A stretch of DNA of 64,000 nt from Burkholderia seminalis DSM 23518 (GTDB taxonomy: Bacteria > Pseudomonadota > Gammaproteobacteria > Burkholderiales > Burkholderiaceae): assembly GCF_902832885.1 (NCBI RefSeq), contig NZ_CADFDK010000006.1:124001-188000 (forward strand), given 5' to 3'. The notes beneath the pieces were generated by a model. The model made no database searches and had not been told where the DNA came from. It saw only the letters and a list, made by a program, of their open reading frames with translations. The position numbers and the translations under genes were made by a program. Of the stretch, positions 1 through 8,172 are shown piece after piece (within the stretch, counting starts at the first letter, position 1; every line of letters begins with the position of its first letter).

Positions 1-1452
1 CAGCGCGTTGCGCAGACGAAAATCGATCGGATCGATGTTCAGCTGCGCGGCGATCTCGTCGACGGCCATCTCGGTCGCGGCCATGCTCTGCAGCGTGCCG
101 TAGCCGCGTGCGGAGCCGGCGTCGATCGCGCGCGACGCGATCGCGACGGCGGCGAGGTCGCTCTTCGGGAAGTAGTAGATCGATTGCGCGGCCGTGGCGC
201 CGACCATCGCGACCGACGGCGAGAAGTTCGAGCGCCCGCCGCCGTTCGCCTCGAAGTCGCCCTTGAACGACTGCAGCAGGCCCGTGTTGCGGTCGACCGC
301 GATCCGGTAGCGCATCTTGAACGCGTGACGCTTCAGCGACGTCTGGAACTGCTCGTAGCGATCGTTCGCGAAACGCACCGGACGCCCGTCCGCGTACAGC
401 GCGCAGACAAGGCCGTAGAACGGCACGTTGAAGTGATCCTTCGAGCCGTAGCCGACCGTGTAGCACGGATGCACGAACAGCTTCTTCACCGGGAAGCGGC
501 ATTTCGCGACCATCGCGGCCGCGTTCTCCGACACTTCGAGCGGCGACTGCGTCGGCACGACGAGGTGCAGCGCCTGCGTCGCGGCGTCGTACCAGCAGTT
601 CGCGTTGTCGGGTTCGAGCGCGGCCGTGTCGACCGACTGCGTGTTGTATTCGCGCTCGAACACGAGCCAGTCGGCCGACGGATGGTCGAGCTCGCCGGCG
701 ATCTGCCCGGCCAGGAACATGCCCTGCTCGTCGAGCTTGCCGTGCTCCTTGCCGTCCGGCCACACCGGCAGGTGCTTGCGCATCATGCTCGGGAAGATCG
801 GCGCGTCCTTCAGGCTCGAATAGACATCGTCGTCATAGGCCGTCTTGCCGCCCACGCGCACGTAGCGGAAGGTCCCCCACGGGTCGCGCTCGAGCGGGCC
901 CGTGACCGCGCCGTAGCGGATCACGTCGTCGCGGAACTTGAGCGCGTTCTTCGCGAAACGGAAGCGCGCGAAGTCGTGATAGATGAGGATCGCGACCGCA
1001 TGACCGAGGTACGCGGGCGTCTTGCCGGCCGGCAACAGCATGTCGTCGCCGTAGAACGCCGGGAACGCGACGCCGTCGCGCGCGAGATCGTCGGCCGTGA
1101 CCACGCGGTCCGGCTTCAGGTCGTCGCCGAGCAGCGACAGGTCGAAACCTTCGTACGTGCGGTCGGCCTGCGTGACGCGCAGGATCAGCGCATGCGACTG
1201 CTGCTGCGGCCAGTGCGGCATGTCGGCGGCGCGCACGTCGCGGGCGAACACTTTCGCGCCCGTGACCTTCGCGATGCCGTCGATGCGGAATTGGGGGATG
1301 CCGGTGACGCTATCCCATTTGACAGGGGTGAGGAGTTTTTCTTCGAAGAGCGCCGCGAATGCGCGGCTGCCGAGGGGCGCGACATACACCGCGACGCCCG
1401 CCAGCACGCTGGCTTTCAGAAAACCCCGCCGTGACAGGCCGTGGTTTTTCAT
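1..1452 (-). CDS. Molybdopterin-binding subunit of xanthine dehydrogenase-family oxidoreductase (partial, 3' end outside window)
   Basis: The minus-strand frame is open from an ATG at 1452 to the window edge, giving 484 codons without a stop. The first 33 residues look like a twin-arginine signal (SRRGFLK followed by a hydrophobic stretch ending AFA), so the enzyme is probably exported folded with its cofactor. The body has the features of the large Mo-cofactor subunit family (isoquinoline 1-oxidoreductase beta/aldehyde oxidase type), including a FRIDGIAKVTG-like start of the a/b hammerhead domain and an ARGYG-like cofactor segment (SARGYGTLQ) near the cut end. Family members are usually 700-950 residues, so roughly a third to a half is missing beyond base 1. 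The partner [2Fe-2S] subunit is not in view and the substrate cannot be assigned. Confidence 0.85.
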   Translation of the reverse strand, partial: MKNHGLSRRGFLKASVLAGVAVYVAPLGSRAFAALFEEKLLTPVKWDSVTGIPQFRIDGIAKVTGAKVFARDVRAADMPHWPQQQSHALILRVTQADRTYEGFDLSLLGDDLKPDRVVTADDLARDGVAFPAFYGDDMLLPAGKTPAYLGHAVAILIYHDFARFRFAKNALKFRDDVIRYGAVTGPLERDPWGTFRYVRVGGKTAYDDDVYSSLKDAPIFPSMMRKHLPVWPDGKEHGKLDEQGMFLAGQIAGELDHPSADWLVFEREYNTQSVDTAALEPDNANCWYDAATQALHLVVPTQSPLEVSENAAAMVAKCRFPVKKLFVHPCYTVGYGSKDHFNVPFYGLVCALYADGRPVRFANDRYEQFQTSLKRHAFKMRYRIAVDRNTGLLQSFKGDFEANGGGRSNFSPSVAMVGATAAQSIYYFPKSDLAAVAIASRAIDAGSARGYGTLQSMAATEMAVDEIAAQLNIDPIDFRLRNAL

Positions 1453-1922
1453 TGGGGGGAACCTCCTGATGCGGCTCGGACGGCGATCGGGTGTCGCGAC
1501 GTTCGGAGCGGCGCGCATTCTGGCATTGTTTTAGATATATCGCCTATAGTATTTCCCGCATGAAATACTTATTGAATTTCTTATAACGGGATTCAGCCGG
1601 GCTGTGGCGGGCGGTCGCGGCGCACATTCGTCCGCGTCGACCGCGGGTTCGCTCCGGCCCCGGCCATCCTGACGGCATGCGGCATGCATGCGCGATGCAT
1701 CGTTCCGCTCGCAGTGATGCGGCCCGCGCGCCGGCGAATGCGCAAGACTTTCGCAGGCAGCGCTGACGCCCCACCTCCGACGCGGTGCGCGGTGCTGCCG
1801 GCCGGCCCGCATCGCGCATTTTTCATGGTAATGTCGTGCGCATCCGGCACCGGCCGGTGCTTCCGCCACGTGCCGTGCGGGCACCGCCAGCCATCGCGAC
1901 ATCGTGTCGAGGTAAAAAGACC
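1453..1922. other. Divergent intergenic region, no gene seen
   Basis: This 470-base gap separates two divergent genes and should hold both promoters. It has an AT-rich core around 1530-1590, which stands out from the GC-rich surroundings, and a patch rich in GCATGC steps around 1675-1700. No convincing small gene or known operator was recognised. A Shine-Dalgarno-like GAGG lies about 10 bases before the ATG at 1923. Confidence 0.6.
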
Positions 1923-3470
1923 ATGGCAGTCAGGACATCCCTCCTGAACTCCGTTCTCGCCACTCCTCCCTCCGGCAACCACCGCGTGACGGCCGCGCTG
2001 CGCCCGTCGATGCTCGTGACGTTGTTCGAGGACGTGCGCCCGATGGCGCTGTCCGGGCTCGCGAGCAGCTTCGTCGCGGCCGTCGCCCTGCTTCGGCTGC
2101 AGCAGCTCTGGTGCGTCGCCTGGCTCGTCGCCGACTTCGGCCTGCTCATCGCGCGGCTCGCGATCGCACGCGCGTACGCCGTGCGGCGCGATGCCGGCGA
2201 CGACCGCGCCGAATACTGGGCGATGCGCTACGCGCCCGTCTCGCTCGTCGCGTGCTTCGTGCTCGGCCTCGGCGTGATGGGCTGCGTGCAGGCCGTCGAC
2301 GTCGAGCTCGGCACGCTGTCGGTGATGGTCGCCGGCGGCGTGTTCGGCGGGATCGCGTCGCGCAATTCGGCGCTGCCGCGGCTCGCGATGACGCAGGTCA
2401 CGCTCGGCGTGCTGCCGATCGGCGTCGGCGCCCTGCTCGCCCACCGGTCGGGCGCCTGGCTGCTGGTGCCGCCGCTCGTGATCTACCTCGCCGCGATGCG
2501 CACGGTCGTCCAGCGACACTACCGCGTGCTCGTCGCGCTGATCGCCGCACGCCAGCGCAACGCCGAACTCGTCGCGCGCTTCGACGCCGCGCTCACCTAT
2601 ATGCCGCACGGCCTGTGCATGATCGACGGCGACAGCCGCGTGATCGTCGCGAACCGGCGCACCGCGCAGCTGTTCGGATCGCCGCGCGAGATCATGCTCG
2701 ATGCGCCGTTGCCCGACGTCGTTGCCGCGCTCGGCGCGAACGCCGTGGCCGATTCCGGCGCCGGCCTCGCCGCGCAGTGCAACGCGTGGCTGCGCCGCGC
2801 CGAACCGGAGCCGTTCGACATCGCGCTGGCCGATGGCCGCCAGCTCGAACTGACGCGCCATCGCGTGCCGGACGGCAATGCGGTGATCATCGTGGAGGAT
2901 GTCACCGCGCGCCGCCGGACCGAACAACATATCCGCCACCTCGCGCGGCACGATGCGCTGACGGGTTTGCCGAACCGCCACGAACTGCATGCGGAGCTCA
3001 CGCGGCGGCTCGCACGCCGGCCGCGCCTGCCGGGCCCTGCCTTCGCCGTCATGTATCTCGATCTCGACGGCTTCAAGGCGATCAACGACCGCTTCGGCCA
3101 CCAGGCCGGCGACGAAGTGCTCACGCAGGTCGCCGAGCGGCTCGGCAAGACGCTGCCGCCCGGCGAGCTCGCGGCGCGCATCGGCGGCGACGAGTTCATC
3201 GTCGCGATCGACGACACGACGATGCAGGCGTGCTCGGTCCTCGCCGCGCGCATCATCCGGCAGGTCTCGGCGCCGTACGCGCTGTCGATCGGCGAGACCG
3301 TCTGCATCGGCATCAGCATCGGCATCGCGCTCGACGACGGGCACGGCTCGCCCGACGAACTGATCCGGCAGGCCGACAGCGCGCTGTACGACGCGAAGTC
3401 CGCCGGCAAGGGCATCTACTGCTTCTACTCGAGCGGCAGCCGCCGCGTGGTGCCGGCCGCCGCGAGCTGA
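1923..3470 (+). CDS. Membrane-bound PAS-GGDEF diguanylate cyclase
   Basis: This 515-residue protein is predicted to make cyclic di-GMP from two GTP and so help switch between motile and sessile states. Residues about 35-200 hold five or six hydrophobic segments forming a membrane sensor. Residues about 220-330 form a PAS-like fold (FDAALTYMPHGLCMID start). The C-terminal GGDEF domain runs from the typical DALTGLPNR motif to the end, with an intact GGDEF signature at residues 421-425 and the metal-binding YLDLDGFK upstream. The usual RxxD inhibitory site just before the signature is replaced by PPGE, so product inhibition may be lost. There is no EAL domain. The ATG at 1923 was chosen because it follows GAGGTAAAAAGACC; longer in-frame starts lack this and add an arginine/proline-rich tail. 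Confidence 0.9.
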   Translation: MAVRTSLLNSVLATPPSGNHRVTAALRPSMLVTLFEDVRPMALSGLASSFVAAVALLRLQQLWCVAWLVADFGLLIARLAIARAYAVRRDAGDDRAEYWAMRYAPVSLVACFVLGLGVMGCVQAVDVELGTLSVMVAGGVFGGIASRNSALPRLAMTQVTLGVLPIGVGALLAHRSGAWLLVPPLVIYLAAMRTVVQRHYRVLVALIAARQRNAELVARFDAALTYMPHGLCMIDGDSRVIVANRRTAQLFGSPREIMLDAPLPDVVAALGANAVADSGAGLAAQCNAWLRRAEPEPFDIALADGRQLELTRHRVPDGNAVIIVEDVTARRRTEQHIRHLARHDALTGLPNRHELHAELTRRLARRPRLPGPAFAVMYLDLDGFKAINDRFGHQAGDEVLTQVAERLGKTLPPGELAARIGGDEFIVAIDDTTMQACSVLAARIIRQVSAPYALSIGETVCIGISIGIALDDGHGSPDELIRQADSALYDAKSAGKGIYCFYSSGSRRVVPAAAS

Positions 3471-3570
3471 CCGGGCAGCGCCTCACCGTTCTTTCCCTGC
3501 CCGTCGTATCGTCCCGATGAGTCAATTCCGAAACGCATGACGGGTTCGCGCGTGACATCGCGCATTCGCG

Positions 3571-3595
3571 TGTCACGTGACATGTTCCGTAACAT
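3571..3595. promoter_or_regulatory. Paired inverted repeats upstream of the sigma-54 promoter
   Basis: A perfect 12-base palindrome TGTCACGTGACA (3571-3582) runs directly into a second inverted repeat, ATGTT-CCGT-AACAT (3582-3595). They lie about 70-95 bases upstream of the -24/-12 promoter at 3665, the distance expected for an activator (enhancer-binding protein) site. The activator is unknown. Confidence 0.5.
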
Positions 3596-3664
3596 CGCCG
3601 CTTGCCGCGCATCACGTTGACGGCAGAAGCCGGCACGTTCGACGCAGTGCAAGGCTTTTCATGG

Positions 3665-3681
3665 TTGGCACCCTTATTGCT
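3665..3681 (+). promoter_or_regulatory. Sigma-54 (RpoN) -24/-12 promoter
   Basis: The sequence TTGGCAC-N5-TTGCT matches the RpoN consensus (YTGGCAC-N5-TTGCW) at every conserved base and with exact spacing. Transcription would start near 3692, giving a leader of about 26 bases before the ATG at 3718. Confidence 0.8.
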
Positions 3682-3717
3682 CCCTGTCAGGGAAACAGGT
3701 TGTCAGGGAGACCCAAC

Positions 3718-3993
3718 ATGAATACCGTCGAAGTCCTCAGCCGCAGCGAAACCATCGACGAACTGGATGTGATCGACGGCGCATCGCTGATCCGCCGACT
3801 CGTGTCCGAGCGCCGCATGCCGGCCGCGCGCGAAGCCGCCTGCGTCGACAATCCGCCGCTGACGCTGTACGGCGCGTTTCGCCAGGGCATCGCCGATCAC
3901 GGCACGCGACGCGCGAATCCGTATCGCGCCGGCAGCCGTTTCTGGGCACTGTGGGAAGAAGGACGTCTCGAAGCTGAAACATCGGGCCGGTAA
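3718..3993 (+). CDS. Small CrpP/Rmf-like protein
   Basis: The product is 91 residues. Residues about 51-87 show the spacing typical of the ribosome modulation factor/CrpP family: an alanine-glycine helix start (AFRQGIADHG), an NPY at 67-69, then aromatic residues in FWALWEEG and a closing alanine. Members of this family are short; RMF binds ribosomes in stationary phase, and CrpP has been linked to ciprofloxacin modification. Which activity, if any, applies here is not known. The first 45 residues are acidic then basic and were not recognised. The gene stands alone, has a GGGAG-type ribosome site, and is preceded by a textbook sigma-54 promoter, which points to nitrogen- or stress-linked control. 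A G/C-rich hairpin follows the stop codon. Confidence 0.65.
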   Translation: MNTVEVLSRSETIDELDVIDGASLIRRLVSERRMPAAREAACVDNPPLTLYGAFRQGIADHGTRRANPYRAGSRFWALWEEGRLEAETSGR

Positions 3994-4005
3994 GCCGGTC
4001 GCCCG

Positions 4006-4036
4006 CGCCGGCCCCTGTCGCGACAAGGGACCGGCG
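4006..4036 (+). terminator. Hairpin after the CrpP/Rmf-like gene
   Basis: Outer arms CGCCGG and CCGGCG enclose a near-perfect inner stem (CCCTGTCG/CGACAAGGG). There is no clean run of T afterwards, so it may stabilise the 3' end rather than act as a true intrinsic terminator. Confidence 0.4.
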
Positions 4037-4201
4037 CGAAATTCGATGCCCGGATGCAGCCCGCCACGCGCCGCATGCGTTCAACGCTGCAACATCCGCG
4101 CGATCTCGCGTTGCCGTTCTCGTCGATCGAAATGAACCTGTCGCGGTTGACGAAGCAACGAGGTCGCTTCGCCCGCTCGAACGCCCGCGAGGCGTGCCGG
4201 C

Positions 4202-5257
4202 TTATTTCGACGCGACGCCCGTAAAAGGCCGCGGCACCCTGCCCGCGTCCTGACGATCGATCATCCAGCCCGGATAGGCGGGCGGCAACGCACTCACGGC
4301 GTCCAGGCCGGCCAGTTCATCCTCGGTCAGGACGACGTCGACCGCGCCGAGATTGTCTTCGAGCTGCTCGATCCGTTTGGCGCCGACGATGACGCTCGTG
4401 ACATGCGGCTTCGCCAGCAACCAGGCCAGCGCGATCCGCGCGACCGAGACCCCGTGCGCGTCGGCGATCGAGCGCATCGCGGCGACGCACGGCCACGCGC
4501 GCTCGAGGTCGACCGGCGGAAAGTCGAAATGACTGCGTCGCGAGCCGTCCTCGGCGGACGCACCGGGACCGAACTTCCCCGACAGCAATCCACCGGCAAG
4601 CGGCGACCAGACCAGCAACCCCATCTGCTCGTCGATCGCGAGCGGCACCAGTTCGCGCTCCACGTCGCGTCCGGCGATGGAATAGTAGGCCTGCAGCGTC
4701 TCGAAGCGCGTCGCATGGAGCCCCTGGCTCAGGCCGAGCGCCTTGCCGATTTTTCCCGCGCGCCAGTTGGAGACACCGACATGGCGAACCAGTCCCTGGC
4801 GCGTCAGATCGTCGAGCGCGCGCAACGTCTCCTCGACCGGCGTGACGGAATCGCTGGCGTGTATCTGGTAAAGATCGATGTGGTCGACCTGGAGGCGTTC
4901 CAGGCTGCGCTGCACGGCGTCCATGATGTGGCCGCGCGACGCGCCCTGGTCGTTGGGCTTCGGGCTCATCGCGCCGGCCGTCTTGGTCGCCAGCACGATC
5001 TCGTTGCGCGGGACGCCGATGTCCCGCAGCGCCTGTCCGACGAGGCGTTCGGACTGGCCGAACGAGTAGACGTCGGCGGTATCGATGAAGTTGATTCCCG
5101 CGTCCAGCCCGCGGGCAATCAGCCGGGTCGCGTCGCGTTGATCCAGTGCGCCGATCGCCGCCCACATGCCGGCATCCGCATTGCCGCCCAGCGTCATCGT
5201 GCCGAGACACAGCTCCGAGACATACAGGCCGGTGCGGCCCAGTCGCTTGTATTTCAT
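4202..5257 (-). CDS. Aldo/keto reductase
   Basis: This 351-residue (beta/alpha)8-barrel oxidoreductase should reduce aldehydes or ketones with NADPH in the cytosol. The catalytic tetrad is visible as D59, Y64 (in DTADVYSFGQSE), K92 (ATKTAG) and H133 (YQIHASD). The length and GRTGLYVSELCLGTM opening fit the YajO/Tas-like (AKR11/12-type) group. The substrate is not predictable. It lies 80 bases after a flavodoxin-like gene on the same strand, and a LysR-type gene is divergent from the pair, so all three may form one redox-stress unit. Confidence 0.9.
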   Translation of the reverse strand: MKYKRLGRTGLYVSELCLGTMTLGGNADAGMWAAIGALDQRDATRLIARGLDAGINFIDTADVYSFGQSERLVGQALRDIGVPRNEIVLATKTAGAMSPKPNDQGASRGHIMDAVQRSLERLQVDHIDLYQIHASDSVTPVEETLRALDDLTRQGLVRHVGVSNWRAGKIGKALGLSQGLHATRFETLQAYYSIAGRDVERELVPLAIDEQMGLLVWSPLAGGLLSGKFGPGASAEDGSRRSHFDFPPVDLERAWPCVAAMRSIADAHGVSVARIALAWLLAKPHVTSVIVGAKRIEQLEDNLGAVDVVLTEDELAGLDAVSALPPAYPGWMIDRQDAGRVPRPFTGVASK

Positions 5258-5337
5258 GGTTGTTTTCCTTCAGGATCGGCTGAAAAACGCGGTGGCGTCC
5301 TGCCGGACGCACCGCGCATGCAAGGACTTCGGATGAC

Positions 5338-5919
5338 TCAGCGCTGCCCGGTCCGAAACCGTCCGGCGATCGTCGCGACGCGCGCGCCGTAGCGGCGGGC
5401 GGTCTCGAGATCCCCCGGCGACATCTCGTCGGGCGACGCGTCGGCCGGCGTCTGCGCCATCGGCGCGATATAGGAGCCCATGCGGTTCAGGTCGTCACGT
5501 GCCGATGCCTTCAGGTTCGCCGGCTTGATGTCCATGCTCACCCAGATGCCGCCGTGCTGCCCGGCCAGCAGAACGAAGTATTCGAGCGTATTGAGCTTGT
5601 CGCCGTTGATGCTCGCGCTGTTGGTGAAGCCGCCGAAAATCTTGTCGCGCCACGCGCCGTCGAACCAGGCCTTCGACGACGCATCGGCGAACTTCTTGAA
5701 CTGCCAGCTGGGGCCGCCCATGTAGGTCGGCGAGCCGAACAGGATCGCGTCGGCACCGGCCAGCGTGTCCCACGCGTCCTCCGCGATGTTGCCGTCGGCG
5801 TCGATCGCGACGAGTACGGCGCCGGCGCCCTCGGCGACCGCCGCGGCCAGCCGTCGAGTATGGCCATAGCCGGAGTGGTAGACCACGGCCGTCCTGGCCG
5901 GAGAAACGTGTTGCGTCAT
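5338..5919 (-). CDS. Flavodoxin-like NAD(P)H-dependent FMN reductase/quinone oxidoreductase (WrbA-like)
   Basis: The 193-residue product has the flavodoxin fold: a phosphate-binding loop in YHSGYGHTRRLA, the FMN-binding SPTYMGGPSWQFKKF segment, and a third loop around GGFTNSASINGDKL. Such proteins reduce quinones or flavins by two electrons. The start at 5919 has a GGAAGGG ribosome site 6 bases upstream; a longer reading frame would run into the LysR gene and was rejected. It is probably transcribed with the aldo/keto reductase and controlled by the divergent LysR regulator. Confidence 0.85.
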   Translation of the reverse strand: MTQHVSPARTAVVYHSGYGHTRRLAAAVAEGAGAVLVAIDADGNIAEDAWDTLAGADAILFGSPTYMGGPSWQFKKFADASSKAWFDGAWRDKIFGGFTNSASINGDKLNTLEYFVLLAGQHGGIWVSMDIKPANLKASARDDLNRMGSYIAPMAQTPADASPDEMSPGDLETARRYGARVATIAGRFRTGQR

Positions 5920-5973
5920 GGTGGTGCCCTTCCATCGAGGTCGTCGTCGGGTGACGACGTCGGAAAGCACTCT

Positions 5974-6032
5974 ACTGAGTCGCAACTGAGTTATAAATGA
6001 TGGCCGATTGAACGTTCTGTTACTCCGTGAGT
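5974..6032. promoter_or_regulatory. Repeats in the flavodoxin/LysR divergent promoter
   Basis: The 118-base intergenic region contains two direct copies of ACTGAGT (5974-5980 and 5985-5991, 11 bases apart) and a short inverted repeat ACTC-CGT-GAGT (6022-6032) next to the LysR start. These are candidate binding sites for the LysR protein; none has the clear T-N11-A form of a classical LysR box. Confidence 0.35.
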
Positions 6033-6037
6033 GAACA

Positions 6038-6943
6038 ATGCAAAACCTCGATGCGCTGTTGATCTTTGCGCGTGTCGCCGAAATGACGAGCTTCACGCGG
6101 GCGGCCGAAAGTCTCGGCATCCAGAAAGGCCGTGTCTCGATGGTGATCCGTCAACTCGAGCGCGACGTCGGCGTGGCGCTGCTGCATCGAACCACGCGCA
6201 GCGTGCAGCTGACCGACGACGGCCGCGCGTTCTATTCGCGCGCACGGGACCTGCTGGCCGACGTCCAGGAGCTGCAATCGATGTTCGCCGCCGACGGCGC
6301 CCGCCTGCGGGGAAGGTTGCGCGTCGACATGCCGACCGAGCTGGCGCGCAGCGTCGTGGTTCCCGCGCTCCCGCAACTGATGGCGGCACACCCGGAGCTG
6401 GAACTGGAGCTGTCGAGCACCGATCGGCGCGTCGATCTCGTGCAGGAAGGATTCGATTGCGTGATCCGCCTGGGTCCGATCGTCGACGAAACGCTGATCG
6501 CCCGTCCGTTGGGCCGGCTGCGCATGATCAATGCGGCAAGTCCCGGTTATCTGGCGCGGTATGGCGTACCGCATACGCTCGACGACCTGCTCCGCGACGG
6601 CCACCGGATGGTCCAGTACTCGCTGACGCTCGGCGCCCGGCATGCCGGCTGGGAATATCCGAGCGGCGACGGTTATGCGACGCTTGCGCTGCCGAGCGCG
6701 ATGCAGGTCAACAACGTGCAGACCTATCATGCGGCCGGGCTTGCCGGCATCGGGTTGATCCAGGCCGGTTATTCAGGGGTCGCGACTCACGTCGCCAGCG
6801 GCGCGCTGGTGGAAGTGCTGCCCGACCTGCGGCCGGAACCGCTCGCCGCGTCGCTCGTCGTGGCCCATCGGCGCAATCTGTCGCCGCGCGTCCGGGCGTT
6901 CATGGATTGGATCGAACGGGTACTGGCGCCGTATTTCGATTGA
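6038..6943 (+). CDS. LysR-family transcriptional regulator
   Basis: A 301-residue LysR-type regulator. Residues 1-60 form the winged helix-turn-helix (LLIFARVAEMTSFTRAAESL to VALLHRTTRSVQLTDDG) and residues about 90-295 the periplasmic-binding-like effector domain. The sub-group resembles regulators that control nearby oxidoreductases (the effector half has the RVDMPTELAR and DCVIRLG motifs). It is transcribed away from the flavodoxin and aldo/keto reductase genes, the usual arrangement for a LysR protein and its targets. The effector is unknown. Confidence 0.9.
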   Translation: MQNLDALLIFARVAEMTSFTRAAESLGIQKGRVSMVIRQLERDVGVALLHRTTRSVQLTDDGRAFYSRARDLLADVQELQSMFAADGARLRGRLRVDMPTELARSVVVPALPQLMAAHPELELELSSTDRRVDLVQEGFDCVIRLGPIVDETLIARPLGRLRMINAASPGYLARYGVPHTLDDLLRDGHRMVQYSLTLGARHAGWEYPSGDGYATLALPSAMQVNNVQTYHAAGLAGIGLIQAGYSGVATHVASGALVEVLPDLRPEPLAASLVVAHRRNLSPRVRAFMDWIERVLAPYFD

Positions 6944-7020
6944 GGGCACGTGGAGGTTCGGCGCGGCACACCGCCGTTTCCCGATAAGATGGCAGATTCC
7001 GTTCATCGAACGAAGCTGCC

Positions 7021-8055
7021 ATGACCGCCTCCTCTTCACACCGCAATCCCATTCACTGCGAAATCGATCTCGACGCGCAAGGCAAGCACGCGGGCTACCT
7101 GCGGCTGCCGCATTCCGTGCACCGCTCGGCATACGGCTGGCTGCCGATCCCGATCGCGTCGATCCGCAACGGCGACGGCCCGGTCGCGCTCGTGATGGCC
7201 GGCAACCACGGCGATGAATACGAAGGCCAGATCATCGTGTCGCAACTGATGCGCGAGATCGAACCCGAGATGGTGAGCGGGCAACTGATCCTGCTGCCGA
7301 TGGCGAATTTCCCGGCGGCCGATGCCGGCCTGCGCGTGTCGCCGCTCGACGAAGGCAACCTGAACCGCAGCTTCCCCGGCGACCCGACCGGCACGCCGAC
7401 GCAGATGATCGCCCATTACATCGAGCATGCGCTGCTGTCGCGCGCGCAGTACCTGGTCGACCTGCATTCGGGCGGCAGCTCGCTGCTGTACCAGGGCGGC
7501 AACATGCTCGCGATCGATCCGCTCGACGCCGACGAGGCCGCGAAGCTCAACGGGCTGCTGGTCGCGTTCGGGTTGCAGAATGCGCTGCTGCATGCGCCGA
7601 ATCCCGTGCATTCGGCGTCGGCCGCGCGCCGGCAAGGCGCGATCTCGATCGTGACCGAACTCGGCGGCGCCGGCATGGCCGATCCGTCGCTGATCCGGCT
7701 CGGCCGCCACGGGCTGCTGCATTACCTCGGTTATATCGGCCTGCTGCACGGCGCGCTCGTGCCCGACGCGCCGCCGACCGTCACGCGCTTCATGCGTGTC
7801 GACGGCGATCGTCATTTCGTCTATGCGTACGAGCGCGGGCTGTATGAGCCGCTCGTCGAACTCGGCGACCAGGTGAAGGCCGGGCAGCCGGCGGCATGGG
7901 TGCATTTCCCCGATACGCCGTTGCGCGAACCCGTGCTGCACCGGTTCAAGGGCGATGGCGAGGTGGTGTGCAAGCGCGTGCCCGCGCAGGTGCAGCGGGG
8001 GGATTGCATGTTTCAGCTGGCGGAGTTGTCGACGCCGCCGCGTGTCGTCGAGTGA
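7021..8055 (+). CDS. Succinylglutamate desuccinylase/aspartoacylase-family (M14) deacylase, DoeB-like
   Basis: The 344-residue protein is a zinc-dependent amide hydrolase of the AstE/AspA family. Zinc ligands are seen as H63 and E66 in GNHGDEYEG and H149 in DLHSGG; the likely catalytic glutamate is E213 in TELGGAG. Length and these motifs are closest to the DoeB-type N-acetyl-diaminobutyrate deacetylases of ectoine breakdown, but no other ectoine genes are present, so the substrate is open. It might instead remove acyl groups from other N-acylated amino acids, including those made by GNAT enzymes elsewhere in the window. It stands alone, 77 bases after the LysR gene. Confidence 0.8.
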   Translation: MTASSSHRNPIHCEIDLDAQGKHAGYLRLPHSVHRSAYGWLPIPIASIRNGDGPVALVMAGNHGDEYEGQIIVSQLMREIEPEMVSGQLILLPMANFPAADAGLRVSPLDEGNLNRSFPGDPTGTPTQMIAHYIEHALLSRAQYLVDLHSGGSSLLYQGGNMLAIDPLDADEAAKLNGLLVAFGLQNALLHAPNPVHSASAARRQGAISIVTELGGAGMADPSLIRLGRHGLLHYLGYIGLLHGALVPDAPPTVTRFMRVDGDRHFVYAYERGLYEPLVELGDQVKAGQPAAWVHFPDTPLREPVLHRFKGDGEVVCKRVPAQVQRGDCMFQLAELSTPPRVVE

Positions 8056-8172
8056 TCGACGCGACGGGCGCACGGGGAAGTCGCGGATACCGGATGGCCT
8101 GCCCGCGACCCGCGCCGCGAATGCGGGCGGTTGCCGCCCGGTGCAAAACGATGCGGCGCCGATGCATGGCCG

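Noticed and set aside
1593-3344. 583-codon minus-strand frame opposite the diguanylate cyclase
   Set aside because: Histidine/arginine/aspartate-rich shadow of the GGDEF gene; the intact GGDEF signature is on the plus strand.
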